Source: CAXSEF01 sp964236535 (GTDB lineage: Bacteria; Pseudomonadota; Alphaproteobacteria; Acetobacterales; Acetobacteraceae). Taken from it: a DNA stretch of 6,381 bases. The position numbers and the translations under genes were made by a program. The notes beneath the pieces were generated by a model that was given only the letters and a program-made list of their open reading frames with translations, was not told where the DNA came from and did no database searches. The stretch's first letter is position 1. Each line of letters opens with the position of its first letter. This document shows, piece after piece, positions 1-6,381 of this stretch. The stretch spans positions 1 through 6,381 of the forward strand of contig CAXSEF010000141.1 of the NCBI GenBank assembly GCA_964236535.1. The letters are read 5' to 3'.

Positions 1-3
1 TTT

Positions 4-49
4 CCAGAGGGCTCGGCCCTTTGGCGGGTCTGGGCGCAGCCGCGCAAGG
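4..49 (+). repeat. Decayed double-hairpin repeat upstream of ruvB
   Basis: The first hairpin is 4-24: arms CCAGAGGGC and GCCCTTTGG around TCG, nine pairs with one G-T. It is followed by CGGGT (25-29), the same spacer as at 4623-4627. The second hairpin (about 30-44) is reduced to GGC-GCA-GCC, and the tail is not recognisable. Confidence 0.55.
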
Positions 50-84
50 TTCCGATGACCCGCTCGGGTCGTTGGAATGCGGGC
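49..84 (+). repeat. Block X, upstream copy
   Basis: GTTCCGATGACCC (49-61), 12 bases, then GGAATGCGGGC (74-84). The same two blocks with one change (T56 to C) recur at 6164-6201. Bases 49-61 can pair with GGGTCGTTGGAAT (66-78) as a 13-pair stem with three G-T pairs. It is followed by AGAGCCCAGCCCTGCCTGCC (91-110), a decayed form of the repeat tail. Confidence 0.6.
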
Positions 85-157
85 GGAGGGAGAGCCCAGC
101 CCTGCCTGCCGTCCGCTTGATTTCGCGCCCGCCGCCCCCCGGTGCTAGACCCGCCCG

Positions 158-1228
<1,071 letters not shown>

Positions 1229-1275
1229 CCGGGCAGGACCGGGTGCTGTCCGGACCCGCCGGGGGCGAGGCGTCC

Positions 1276-1836
1276 GTGGCCCGTCATCGGTTCCAGACCA
1301 GGATCTACTACGAGGACACCGATGCGGGCGGCGTCGTGTATCACGCACGCTATCTCGCCTTGGCCGAGCGCGCGCGCACCGAGGCGCTGCGCGCCGGCGG
1401 CGCCTCCCATGCCGAGCTGGGCCGCGCGCACGGCCTCGCCTTCATGGTGCGCCGCGCGGTGCTCGACTGCCTGGCCCCTGCCCACCTCGACGACCTGCTC
1501 ACCGTCGAGACCTGGGCCACTGCGCTGAGCGCCGCCCAGCTCACCGTGCGCCAGCAGGTCCGCCGCGGCGAAACCCTCCTTGTCGCGCTGGAGACCGGCC
1601 TGGTCTGCGTGCGCCAGGCCGACGGCCGACCCGTCCGCATCCCCGACCACTGGCGCCAGGTGCTGGCTCCCGGTCCCTCGTCCGGTGATTCCCCGACGTC
1701 AGCGTTATCAACGCCCTGCCTTGCGCGCAGCCCGGAAGCGGAGCCTCCGGCCTTGCCTGCCGGCCCGCTCAGACCTAAAGGCGGCTGGCAGTTCGGCCGG
1801 CGGGCGGGCCCCGTGCGCCCGGATCAGGGGGAGTAG
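1276..1836 (+). CDS. ybgC: Tol-Pal-associated acyl-CoA thioesterase YbgC with extended C-terminus
   Basis: YbgC is a 4HBT-type hotdog-fold thioesterase that hydrolyses acyl-CoA or acyl-ACP and is habitually encoded just before tolQ. The family signature EDTDAGGVVYHARYL spans residues 13-27, with the probable catalytic Asp16 and the companion His23. The core runs to RIPDHWRQVL (121-130), typical of a 130-150 residue enzyme. The chosen GTG at 1276 has a GGGCGAGG-like ribosome site at 1263-1270 and puts HRFQTRIYYEDTD near the N-terminus as in homologues; GTG 1243 is an alternative that gives 11 more residues. The product is 186 residues because the frame stays open for about 50 codons after the core. 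Residues 145-162 are encoded by a copy of the palindromic repeat found in the nearby spacers, so the low-complexity Pro/Ala/Gly tail is probably acquired. The TAG stop lies 4 bases before tolQ, whose ribosome site is inside this gene. Confidence 0.92.
   Translation: MARHRFQTRIYYEDTDAGGVVYHARYLALAERARTEALRAGGASHAELGRAHGLAFMVRRAVLDCLAPAHLDDLLTVETWATALSAAQLTVRQQVRRGETLLVALETGLVCVRQADGRPVRIPDHWRQVLAPGPSSGDSPTSALSTPCLARSPEAEPPALPAGPLRPKGGWQFGRRAGPVRPDQGE
1708..1761 (+). repeat. Double-hairpin repeat, copy inside the 3' end of ybgC
   Basis: Gapless alignment to the copy at 6263-6316 gives 44 of 54 identical bases; the stretch 1741-1761 differs at one base in 21. The second hairpin is 1732-1750: arms CCGGAAGC and GCCTCCGG with loop GGA and one A-C mismatch. 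It is followed by the tail CCTTGCCTGCC (1751-1761). Position 1734/1748 is G-C where the 6287 copy has A-T, a paired change that keeps the stem. The first hairpin (CAACGC, GCCTTG) is decayed. The copy is read in frame as YbgC residues 145-162. Confidence 0.85.
1826..1833 (+). promoter_or_regulatory. Ribosome-binding site that fixes the tolQ TTG start
   Basis: AGGGGGAG lies 7 bases before TTG 1841 and overlaps the last codons of ybgC. It is the only strong Shine-Dalgarno match in this region and suggests translational coupling of tolQ to ybgC. The nearby ATG at 1857 and GTG at 1848 are out of frame with TolQ. Confidence 0.75.
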
Positions 1837-1840
1837 GGTT

Positions 1841-2563
1841 TTGGATCGTGCCGTTGATGCCGCCGGCCTGGCGCCGGGGACCGTGCCGGGCGACCTGTCG
1901 CTGTGGTCGCTGTTCCTGCAGGCCGACATCGTCGTGAAGGTGGTCATGATCGGGCTGCTGGTTGCCAGCGTATGGGTGTGGGCGATCGTGTTCGAGAAGA
2001 TCACCAGCCTGCGCCGCGCCAACGCCCAGGCGCGGGCGTTCGAGGACCGCTTCTGGTCCGGCGGCTCGCTCGACGAGCTGTACGAGAGCGACGGCGCCAA
2101 GCCCGGCCACCCGATGGCCGCGGTGTTCGGCGCGGCGATGGGCGAGTGGCGGCGCAGCGCGCGGGTGGCGGGTGCCGACATGGCGCGCGGCGGGGTGCGC
2201 GAGCGGGTCGACCGCGCGATGTCGATGACCGTGCAGCGCGAGATGGAGCGCATGGAGCGCTGGATGATCTTCCTGGCCTCGGTGGGCTCGGTGGCGCCGT
2301 TCATCGGGCTGTTCGGCACGGTATGGGGCATCATGCACTCGTTCTCGGCGATCGCGGCCATGCACAACACCAATCTCGCGGTCGTCGCCCCCGGCATCGC
2401 CGAGGCGCTGTTCGCCACCGCGATCGGCCTGGTCGCGGCGATCCCCGCGGTGCTGGCCTACAACGCCATCAGCAACGACCTGTCGCGCTTCGCCTCGCGG
2501 CTGGAGGGGTTCGGCACCGAGTTCGGCGCCATCCTGTCGCGGCAGAGCGAGGAACGGGCGTGA
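1841..2563 (+). CDS. tolQ: Tol-Pal system protein TolQ (proton-channel subunit)
   Basis: TolQ is the MotA/ExbB-family inner-membrane protein whose pentamer surrounds TolR, uses the proton motive force and energises TolA. The 240-residue product has the expected three membrane segments: about 29-51 (DIVVKVVMIGLLVASVW...), about 142-168 containing VAPFIGLFGTVWGIMHSF, and about 181-207 with FATAIGLVAAIPAVLAYN. A cytoplasmic domain rich in Arg, Glu and Met (about 55-140) lies between segments 1 and 2. The last two segments carry the signature that separates this family from other membrane proteins. The start is TTG 1841, giving MDRAVDAAGLAPGTVPGDLSLW, because of the strong ribosome site and the 4-base distance from ybgC; the open frame itself continues upstream inside ybgC. 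A 193-base repeat-bearing spacer separates it from tolR, wider than is usual inside a tol operon. Confidence 0.96.
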   Translation: MDRAVDAAGLAPGTVPGDLSLWSLFLQADIVVKVVMIGLLVASVWVWAIVFEKITSLRRANAQARAFEDRFWSGGSLDELYESDGAKPGHPMAAVFGAAMGEWRRSARVAGADMARGGVRERVDRAMSMTVQREMERMERWMIFLASVGSVAPFIGLFGTVWGIMHSFSAIAAMHNTNLAVVAPGIAEALFATAIGLVAAIPAVLAYNAISNDLSRFASRLEGFGTEFGAILSRQSEERA

Positions 2564-2571
2564 GCGGGGCC

Positions 2572-2626
2572 GCAGGGCCGGAGGCTCTGCCCCTGGGCTC
2601 CGGCAAAGGCAGGGTCCTTGCAATCC
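2572..2626 (-). repeat. Double-hairpin repeat, inverted copy after tolQ
   Basis: Read on the minus strand, bases 2601-2572 match 6282-6311 at 26 of 30 positions, and GGATT (2626-2622) matches 6257-6261 at the same distance, so the two copies have the same 55-base length. The first-hairpin arms (GCAAGG, CCTTTGC) survive with a bulge. On the plus strand the outer arms GCCGGAG (2577-2583) and CTCCGGC (2598-2604) also pair. It starts 8 bases after the tolQ stop and could act on tolQ mRNA stability or partial termination; that role is inference. Confidence 0.8.
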
Positions 2627-2715
2627 ATCCGTCCGGGCCTGCGGCATTCCTGCGCGATCGGCGCCGCGACGTTGTGCGGGGGCTTGGTGCCAGGCGGCTT
2701 GGCGCCTTGACGGAC

Positions 2716-2733
2716 GGGGGCAGAGCCCTGGCC
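2716..2733 (+). repeat. Partial repeat copy before tolR
   Basis: GGCAGAGCC then CTGGCC repeats the core of the copy at 6292-6307 with one base missing. GGGGCAGAGCC (2717-2727) is the exact reverse complement of 2583-2593, so the tolQ-tolR spacer is bounded by inverted 11-base repeats about 120 bases apart. The left arm of the hairpin is decayed. Confidence 0.55.
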
Positions 2734-2744
2734 CGGTCCCGTTC

Positions 2745-2749
2745 GGGAG
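2745..2749 (+). promoter_or_regulatory. Ribosome-binding site of tolR
   Basis: GGGAG is 7 bases from ATG 2757 and 13 from the second in-frame ATG at 2763. The spacing favours the first ATG as the tolR start. Confidence 0.6.
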
Positions 2750-2756
2750 CCTGCTG

Positions 2757-3296
<540 letters not shown>

Positions 3297-3336
3297 GCGG
3301 CACCCGGCGGCAGGCGGCCTCCCGGACGCCGGCGCG

Positions 3337-4419
3337 ATGACCCGCACCCTGAGGCGCAGTGCCGCCGCCTCGGCGGCGCTGCACCTGGCGGCCCTGCTGG
3401 CGGCCATCCTGGTGCTGCCCGCACCGGCCCCGCCGGAGGTGCCGCCCGAGCAGACCATGCAGATGGAGTTCGCTCCCGGCACCACCGACCAGAAGGTGCA
3501 GAAGGGCGAGAAGCCGGCGGCCAAGCCCGCCCCGGCGGACGCGCCCACGCCCGCCGACCAGCCGCCCGCCAGGGAGCCGCCGAAGCACGCGCCGGTCGAG
3601 CCGCCGCCGCCGCCGCCCCCGCCACCACCCCCGCCACCCCCGCCGCCGCCGGTCGAGGCGCCGCCGCTGCCCACGCCCACGCCGCCCACGCCCCCGGTGG
3701 CCGTGCCCGTTCCGCCGGCTCCCGCACCCACGCCGCCGCCGGTGCCGCAGGTGCAGGACGAGCTGCCGCTGCCGCCGGTGCCGCCGCCGCCGCCCGAGGC
3801 GCCGCCGGAACCCCGCAAGCTGCCGCCCGCGCCGCCCAAGGCCGCGCCGCCGGCACCTGCCAGGCCCACCCCGGAACCGCCGCTGCCCAGCGCCGCGCGG
3901 CCGCCGCCCTCGCCGAAGACGTCGCGGCTGGACAGCCAGACCTCGCAGCCGAACGACACCCGCAACCCGGCGCCCGACACGTCGTCGCTGCTCAACACCC
4001 TGGAGAAGCTGCGCGCCAACCAGCAGCAGACCCGGCCGCCGACCGCGCGCGCCAACCCCTCGCGCGGCGGCGCCCCGGATGCCGGCGGCGCCCGCAACGG
4101 CGACCTCACCGGGCAGCTCACCCAGGGCCAGCAGCGCCAGATCGGCGACGAGGTGCGCGAGTGCTACAGCGAGGACACCGCGGCGCGGAACTACGCGACC
4201 TACACGGCGCACATGGTGGTCACCGTCGACGCCCAGGGCACCGCGCGCGAGGCGCAGTTCTCGCCCGAGGACCTGGGCCGCATGGGCGCCGACCCCGCCT
4301 TCCGCGCCTTCGCCGAGCGCGCCCGCCGCGCGGTGCTCGACGCGCACTGCGCCAGCCTGCCGGTGCCGCGCGACCTGCTCGGGCAGACCGCGCAGCTCAA
4401 GTTCGTGTTCCGGCCTTGA
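3337..4419 (+). CDS. tolA: Cell envelope integrity protein TolA, proline-rich TonB-like form
   Basis: TolA is anchored beside TolQ-TolR and spans the periplasm to contact TolB and Pal. The 360-residue product has a basic N-terminus (MTRTLRR), one membrane helix (about 9-28) with the S-x3-H motif (Ser12, His16) that couples TolA and TonB to their motors, and a rod of about 165 residues (28-193) dominated by proline, including 17 consecutive prolines (89-105). A polar linker follows (about 195-250), then a C-terminal TonB/TolA-type domain (about 257-360) with Cys276 and Cys338, which may form a disulfide, and the ending AQLKFVFRP. Classic enterobacterial TolA has a Lys/Ala-rich alpha-helical rod instead. 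Position between tolR and tolB, and the C-terminal domain, make TolA the better call than TonB. The ribosome site is weak (GGA at 3324-3326). Confidence 0.9.
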   Translation: MTRTLRRSAAASAALHLAALLAAILVLPAPAPPEVPPEQTMQMEFAPGTTDQKVQKGEKPAAKPAPADAPTPADQPPAREPPKHAPVEPPPPPPPPPPPPPPPPPVEAPPLPTPTPPTPPVAVPVPPAPAPTPPPVPQVQDELPLPPVPPPPPEAPPEPRKLPPAPPKAAPPAPARPTPEPPLPSAARPPPSPKTSRLDSQTSQPNDTRNPAPDTSSLLNTLEKLRANQQQTRPPTARANPSRGGAPDAGGARNGDLTGQLTQGQQRQIGDEVRECYSEDTAARNYATYTAHMVVTVDAQGTAREAQFSPEDLGRMGADPAFRAFAERARRAVLDAHCASLPVPRDLLGQTAQLKFVFRP

Positions 4420-4437
4420 GGCGGGCAGGGCAGGGCT

Positions 4438-4448
4438 CAGGCAAGGCC
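4438..4448 (-). repeat. Inverted copy of the repeat tail motif after tolA
   Basis: CAGGCAAGGCC is the exact reverse complement of the GGCCTTGCCTG that ends the copies at 1749-1759 and 6304-6314. With the plus-strand tail at 4643-4655 it brackets most of the tolA-tolB spacer as an imperfect inverted pair (9 of 11 bases). Confidence 0.5.
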
Positions 4449-4476
4449 GGGAGGCGAGGCCGCCCCCCAGACCCCG

Positions 4477-4510
4477 GCGCCTGCTGGAGTTCACCCGTGA
4501 GGGCAGGCGC
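4477..4510. repeat. Inverted repeat in the tolA-tolB spacer
   Basis: Arms GCGCCTGC (4477-4484) and GCAGGCGC (4503-4510) are perfectly complementary over 8 bases around an 18-base loop, and the loop holds TCAC and GTGA, which can pair inside it. It does not share the 3-base-loop pattern of its neighbours, so it may be unrelated to them. Confidence 0.5.
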
Positions 4511-4530
4511 GTCGGTCGAAGTCCGTCGGC

Positions 4531-4577
4531 TGCGGGTCCGAGGGCGCTGCCCTCGGACCCGCATGGCCGCGCCTGCC
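4531..4577 (+). repeat. Perfect 15-bp hairpin plus tail, tolA-tolB spacer
   Basis: Bases 4531-4545 and 4549-4563 are perfectly complementary (15 pairs) around the loop GCT, the strongest hairpin in the window. A tail GGCCGCGCCTGCC follows at 4565-4577, matching GGCCTTGCCTGCC at 11 of 13 positions, which ties it to the double-hairpin family. No T-run follows, so it is not a classical intrinsic terminator. It could still slow transcription or protect the tolQRA part of the message from 3' exonucleases. Confidence 0.8.
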
Positions 4578-4600
4578 GGGAGCCTGCCTTGAAGTGGGCC

Positions 4601-4655
4601 GGTCCAGGGCGGCTCGCCCTGGCGGGTCCAGGGCAGCGCCCTGGCCTTGCTCGCC
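4601..4655 (+). repeat. Double-hairpin repeat before tolB
   Basis: Two hairpins follow each other: arms CCAGGGCG and CGCCCTGG around GCT (4604-4622), then CCAGGGC and GCCCTGG around AGC (4628-4644), separated by CGGGT. The tail GGCCTTGCTCGCC follows (4643-4655). GGTCCAGGGC is repeated exactly at 4601-4610 and 4625-4634, a 24-base period. Order, loop length, spacer and tail are those of the copy at 6262-6316, although the stem sequences differ with pairing kept. Confidence 0.8.
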
Positions 4656-4685
4656 TCTCTCGCCGTGCCTGGATTCTTTCGTCCT

Positions 4686-4690
4686 GGAGG
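4686..4690 (+). promoter_or_regulatory. Ribosome-binding site that fixes the tolB start
   Basis: GGAGG sits 5 bases before ATG 4696, the best Shine-Dalgarno match in the window. It argues against the open frame's earlier ATG at 4594, which would translate the hairpin repeats at 4601-4655. Confidence 0.8.
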
Positions 4691-4695
4691 ACCGC

Positions 4696-6099
4696 ATGCC
4701 CCTAGACCGCGCCGCCACCCGTGAGCCGGTGCTGACCGAGGCGCTGCCCTGGCCTGGCCTGGGCCGCCGCGCGCTCCTTGCCGCGAGCGCCGCGCTCGGC
4801 GCCGCTCCGCTGCTGGCGCACCGTGCCCGCGCCCAGGCCGCCGCCCCGGCCGGTCCCGGCGCCGGCGCCCCGGGCAGCCCGGAGATCACCGTCGACCGCG
4901 CCCGCACCGCGCCGATCCCGATCGCCCTGCCGGCGATGGGCGGCTCCGGCATGGGCGGGCAGATCACCGGCGTGGTCAGCGCCGACCTCGCGCGCTCCGG
5001 CCTGTTCCGTACCGTCGAGGGTGGCGCGGCCGATCCCGGCGCCACGCCCGACTTCGCGCGGTGGAAGTCGTCGGGCGCCCAGGCGCTGGTCACCGGCGCG
5101 GTCAGCGGCTCGGACCCGCTGCGCGTCGAGTTCCGCCTGTGGGACGTGCCGGCCGGGCAGCAGATCCAGGGCACCGCCTACACCACGTCGGCGGCGAACT
5201 GGCGCCGCATCAGCCACATCATCGCCGACGTGATCTACGAGCGCCTGCTCGGCGAGAAGGGCTATTTCGACACCCGCATCGCCTACATCGCGCGCTCCGG
5301 CCCGCGCGGGCGGCAGACCACGCGGCTCGCGATCATGGACCAGGACAGCGCCGACAACCGGGTGCTGACCAACGGCGAGTGGACCGTGCTGACGCCGCGC
5401 TGGCACCCGACGCGCGACGAGATCGCCTTCATGAGCTACGCGCAGAACCGGCCGCGGGTCTACCTGTTCGATCTCGCCAGCGGTCGGCAGCAGGTGCTCG
5501 GCGAGTTCGAGGGCATGAGCTTCGCGCCGCGCTTCAACCCGAACGGCGGCGATGCCGTGATGTCGGCCACCCGCGGCGGCGGCTCGGACATCTACGTCGT
5601 CGACCTCGGCAGCCACGCGACGCGGCGCCTCACCAACTCCGGCGCGATCGACACCAGCCCCTGCTACAGCCCGGACGGGTCGCAGATCGTGTTCAACTCC
5701 GACCGCGGCGGGGACCAGCAGATCTACGTCATGGGCGCGGGCGGCGGCGGCGGGCGGCGCATCTCGTTCGGGCGCGGGCAGTACGCGACCCCGGTGTGGT
5801 CGCCGCGCGGCGACCTGATCGCCTTCACCCGCTTCGGCGGCGGCGGCTTCGCGATCGGCGTGATGCATCCGGACGGGTCGGGGGAGCGCATCCTGTCGGA
5901 GGGGTTCTCGGTGGAGGGGCCGAGCTTCTGCCCGAACGGCCGGGTGCTGATGTTCCAGCGCCAGACCGCGGCCGGGAACCGCACGGGCGCCGGCTTCTCC
6001 TCGCGCCTGGTTTCGGTCGACATCACCGGCTTCAACGAGCGACCGGTGCCCACGCCCGGCGACGCGTCCGACCCGGCCTGGTCGCCGCTCAACGCCTGA
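4696..6099 (+). CDS. tolB: Tol-Pal system beta-propeller protein TolB with Tat-like signal
   Basis: TolB is the periplasmic partner that binds Pal and TolA and lets the Tol machine release Pal from, or move it along, peptidoglycan. The 467-residue precursor has a 23-residue N-region, a twin-arginine segment GLGRRALLAA (21-30), a hydrophobic stretch to about 41 and a probable cleavage site ARA|QA after Ala46. The mature part has the N-terminal domain (about 63-195: ITVDRARTAPIPIALPAM, FARWKSSGAQALVTGAV, EFRLWDVPAGQQIQG) and a C-terminal propeller with blade motifs RWHPTRDEIAFMSY (235-248), RFNPNGGDAVMS (279-290), CYSPDGSQIVFNS (323-335), VWSPRGDLIAFTR (367-379), SFCPNGRVLMFQR (410-422) and AWSPLNA at the end. 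Stops TGA and TAG are adjacent in frame. A 276-base hairpin-rich spacer parts it from tolA, so its level may be set separately; pal is not seen directly after it. Confidence 0.96.
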   Translation: MPLDRAATREPVLTEALPWPGLGRRALLAASAALGAAPLLAHRARAQAAAPAGPGAGAPGSPEITVDRARTAPIPIALPAMGGSGMGGQITGVVSADLARSGLFRTVEGGAADPGATPDFARWKSSGAQALVTGAVSGSDPLRVEFRLWDVPAGQQIQGTAYTTSAANWRRISHIIADVIYERLLGEKGYFDTRIAYIARSGPRGRQTTRLAIMDQDSADNRVLTNGEWTVLTPRWHPTRDEIAFMSYAQNRPRVYLFDLASGRQQVLGEFEGMSFAPRFNPNGGDAVMSATRGGGSDIYVVDLGSHATRRLTNSGAIDTSPCYSPDGSQIVFNSDRGGDQQIYVMGAGGGGGRRISFGRGQYATPVWSPRGDLIAFTRFGGGGFAIGVMHPDGSGERILSEGFSVEGPSFCPNGRVLMFQRQTAAGNRTGAGFSSRLVSVDITGFNERPVPTPGDASDPAWSPLNA

Positions 6100-6163
6100 T
6101 AGCGGCAGGTCCGGGCATCGACCTACAACACAGGCGCAGCAAGGCCGGCTCTCGTTCGTCCGC

Positions 6164-6201
6164 GTTCCGACGACCCAAGCGGGGGCCAGCGGAATGCGGG
6201 C
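6164..6201 (+). repeat. Block X, downstream copy
   Basis: GTTCCGACGACCC (6164-6176), 14 bases, then GGAATGCGGGC (6191-6201), matching 49-84 at 23 of 24 positions in the two blocks. G6169 and C6190 can pair here where the other copy has G-T, so the outer stem is kept. The copy lies just upstream of the double-hairpin element at 6262. Confidence 0.6.
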
Positions 6202-6216
6202 CTACGCCCAGGCCCG

Positions 6217-6260
6217 CCAGAGGCCCCAAGGCTCTGGAATCCTGCCTTAAACACAGGGAT
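6217..6260 (+). repeat. Two imperfect hairpins after tolB
   Basis: CCAGAG (6217-6222) pairs with CTCTGG (6232-6237), extended by CC/GG past a bulged G. Directly after it AATCCTG (6238-6244) pairs with CAGGGATT (6253-6260) with one bulged base. The first uses the same CCAGAG stem as the element at 6287. Confidence 0.5.
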
Positions 6261-6261
6261 T

Positions 6262-6316
6262 CTCAAGGCTCGGCCTTGAGCGGAGTCCAGAGGCAGAGCC
6301 TCTGGCCTTGCCTGCC
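6262..6316 (+). repeat. Double-hairpin repeat, best-preserved copy, after tolB
   Basis: Hairpin 1 has perfect 8-base arms CTCAAGGC and GCCTTGAG around TCG (6262-6280). A CGGAGT spacer follows, then hairpin 2 with perfect 8-base arms CCAGAGGC and GCCTCTGG around AGA (6287-6305), then the tail CCTTGCCTGCC (6306-6316). It lies between tolB and a possible convergent gene and may serve as a two-way transcription barrier; there is no T-run on either side. Confidence 0.85.
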
Positions 6317-6333
6317 TGACCGGGCAGCGCAGG

Positions 6334-6381
6334 CTAGGTGATGAAGCAGTGCTTGGCCCGGCCGAGCCGGACCAGCACCCG
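6334..6381 (-). CDS. Possible 3' end of an unidentified minus-strand gene (partial)
   Basis: Read on the minus strand from the window edge, the frame gives RVLVRLGRAKHCFIT and then TAG (6336-6334). The 15 residues look protein-like and all third codon positions are G or C. The plus-strand alternative from ATG 6341 (MKQCLARPSRTSTR) shares those third positions, so base composition cannot decide. It has the Arg/Ser/Thr/Pro look of an antisense shadow, a poor ribosome site and no lipoprotein signal expected of Pal. I do not recognise a family from so short a piece. Confidence 0.3.
   Translation of the reverse strand, partial: RVLVRLGRAKHCFIT

Noticed and set aside
117..150. Sigma-70-type promoter TTGATT with CTAGAC before ruvB
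   Set aside because: The spacing is about 22 bases and the -10 match is poor. Kept only as a remark on a possible extended -10.
1580..1840. Upstream extension of the tolQ frame into ybgC
   Set aside because: The extra residues are Arg/Pro/Ser-rich shadow sequence of ybgC and lack TolQ similarity.
3337..4419. Calling this gene TonB
   Set aside because: The proline rod is TonB-like, but position between tolR and tolB with a TolQ-TolR pair upstream supports TolA.
4648..4677. Promoter TTGCTC, 18 bases, GATTCT before tolB
   Set aside because: Both boxes match weakly, and TTGCTC is part of the repeat tail.
4594..4695. TolB start at ATG 4594, adding 34 residues
   Set aside because: It would translate the hairpin repeats at 4601-4655 and has no good ribosome site, while ATG 4696 has GGAGG at 5 bases and a signal peptide directly after it.
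4420..4695. CRISPR array
   Set aside because: The repeated units are hairpins of varying stem sequence without equal-length unique spacers, and no cas gene is near.
6262..6316. Rho-independent terminator after tolB
   Set aside because: The stems are good but no T-run follows on either strand, and the same element occurs inside ybgC, which must be transcribed through.
6341..6381. Start of pal at ATG 6341
   Set aside because: MKQCLARPSRTSTR has no hydrophobic signal or lipobox, and the ribosome site is poor.

Overview
The window looks like part of the chromosome of a very GC-rich alphaproteobacterium. Roughly seven bases in ten are G or C by eye, and third codon positions are almost all G/C. 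The gene order ruvB-ybgC-tolQ-tolR-tolA-tolB, the 'IAGR' form of the RuvB sensor-2 motif, the proline-rich TolA and the Ala/Arg-rich export signal of TolB fit Rhodospirillales/Acetobacteraceae (a Roseomonas-like organism) best. That placement is inference from gene order and protein style, not from a search.

Layout: a 157-base leader with decayed palindromic repeats; ruvB (158-1228), the Holliday-junction branch-migration motor; ybgC (about 1276-1836), a hotdog-fold acyl-CoA thioesterase with a long extra C-terminus; tolQ (1841-2563, TTG start); a 193-base spacer; tolR (2757-3296); tolA (3337-4419); a 276-base spacer packed with hairpins; tolB (4696-6099); and a 282-base tail with more repeats. 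The last 48 bases may be the 3' end of a gene on the minus strand. All six complete genes are on the plus strand.

TolQ, TolR and TolA form the proton-driven inner-membrane machine of the Tol-Pal system. TolA reaches through the periplasm to TolB and the outer-membrane lipoprotein Pal, and the machine keeps the envelope intact and constricts the outer membrane at division. YbgC is commonly co-transcribed with the system, and RuvB is a frequent but functionally unrelated neighbour. ybgC and tolQ are tightly coupled: 4 bases separate them, and the tolQ ribosome-binding site lies in the end of ybgC. pal, the usual gene after tolB, does not start recognisably within the window.

The proteins are ordinary housekeeping genes. 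The part that is not explained by them is a family of short palindromic repeats in every long spacer: two hairpins with 3-base loops, separated by 5-6 bases (CGGGT or CGGAGT), then a tail close to GGCCTTGCCTGCC. Copies lie before ruvB, on both strands of the tolQ-tolR spacer, twice in the tolA-tolB spacer, after tolB, and, translated in frame, in the C-terminus of YbgC. They resemble REP/BIME-type elements in organisation. I do not recognise a named family and see no transposase, CRISPR, prophage or defence gene.
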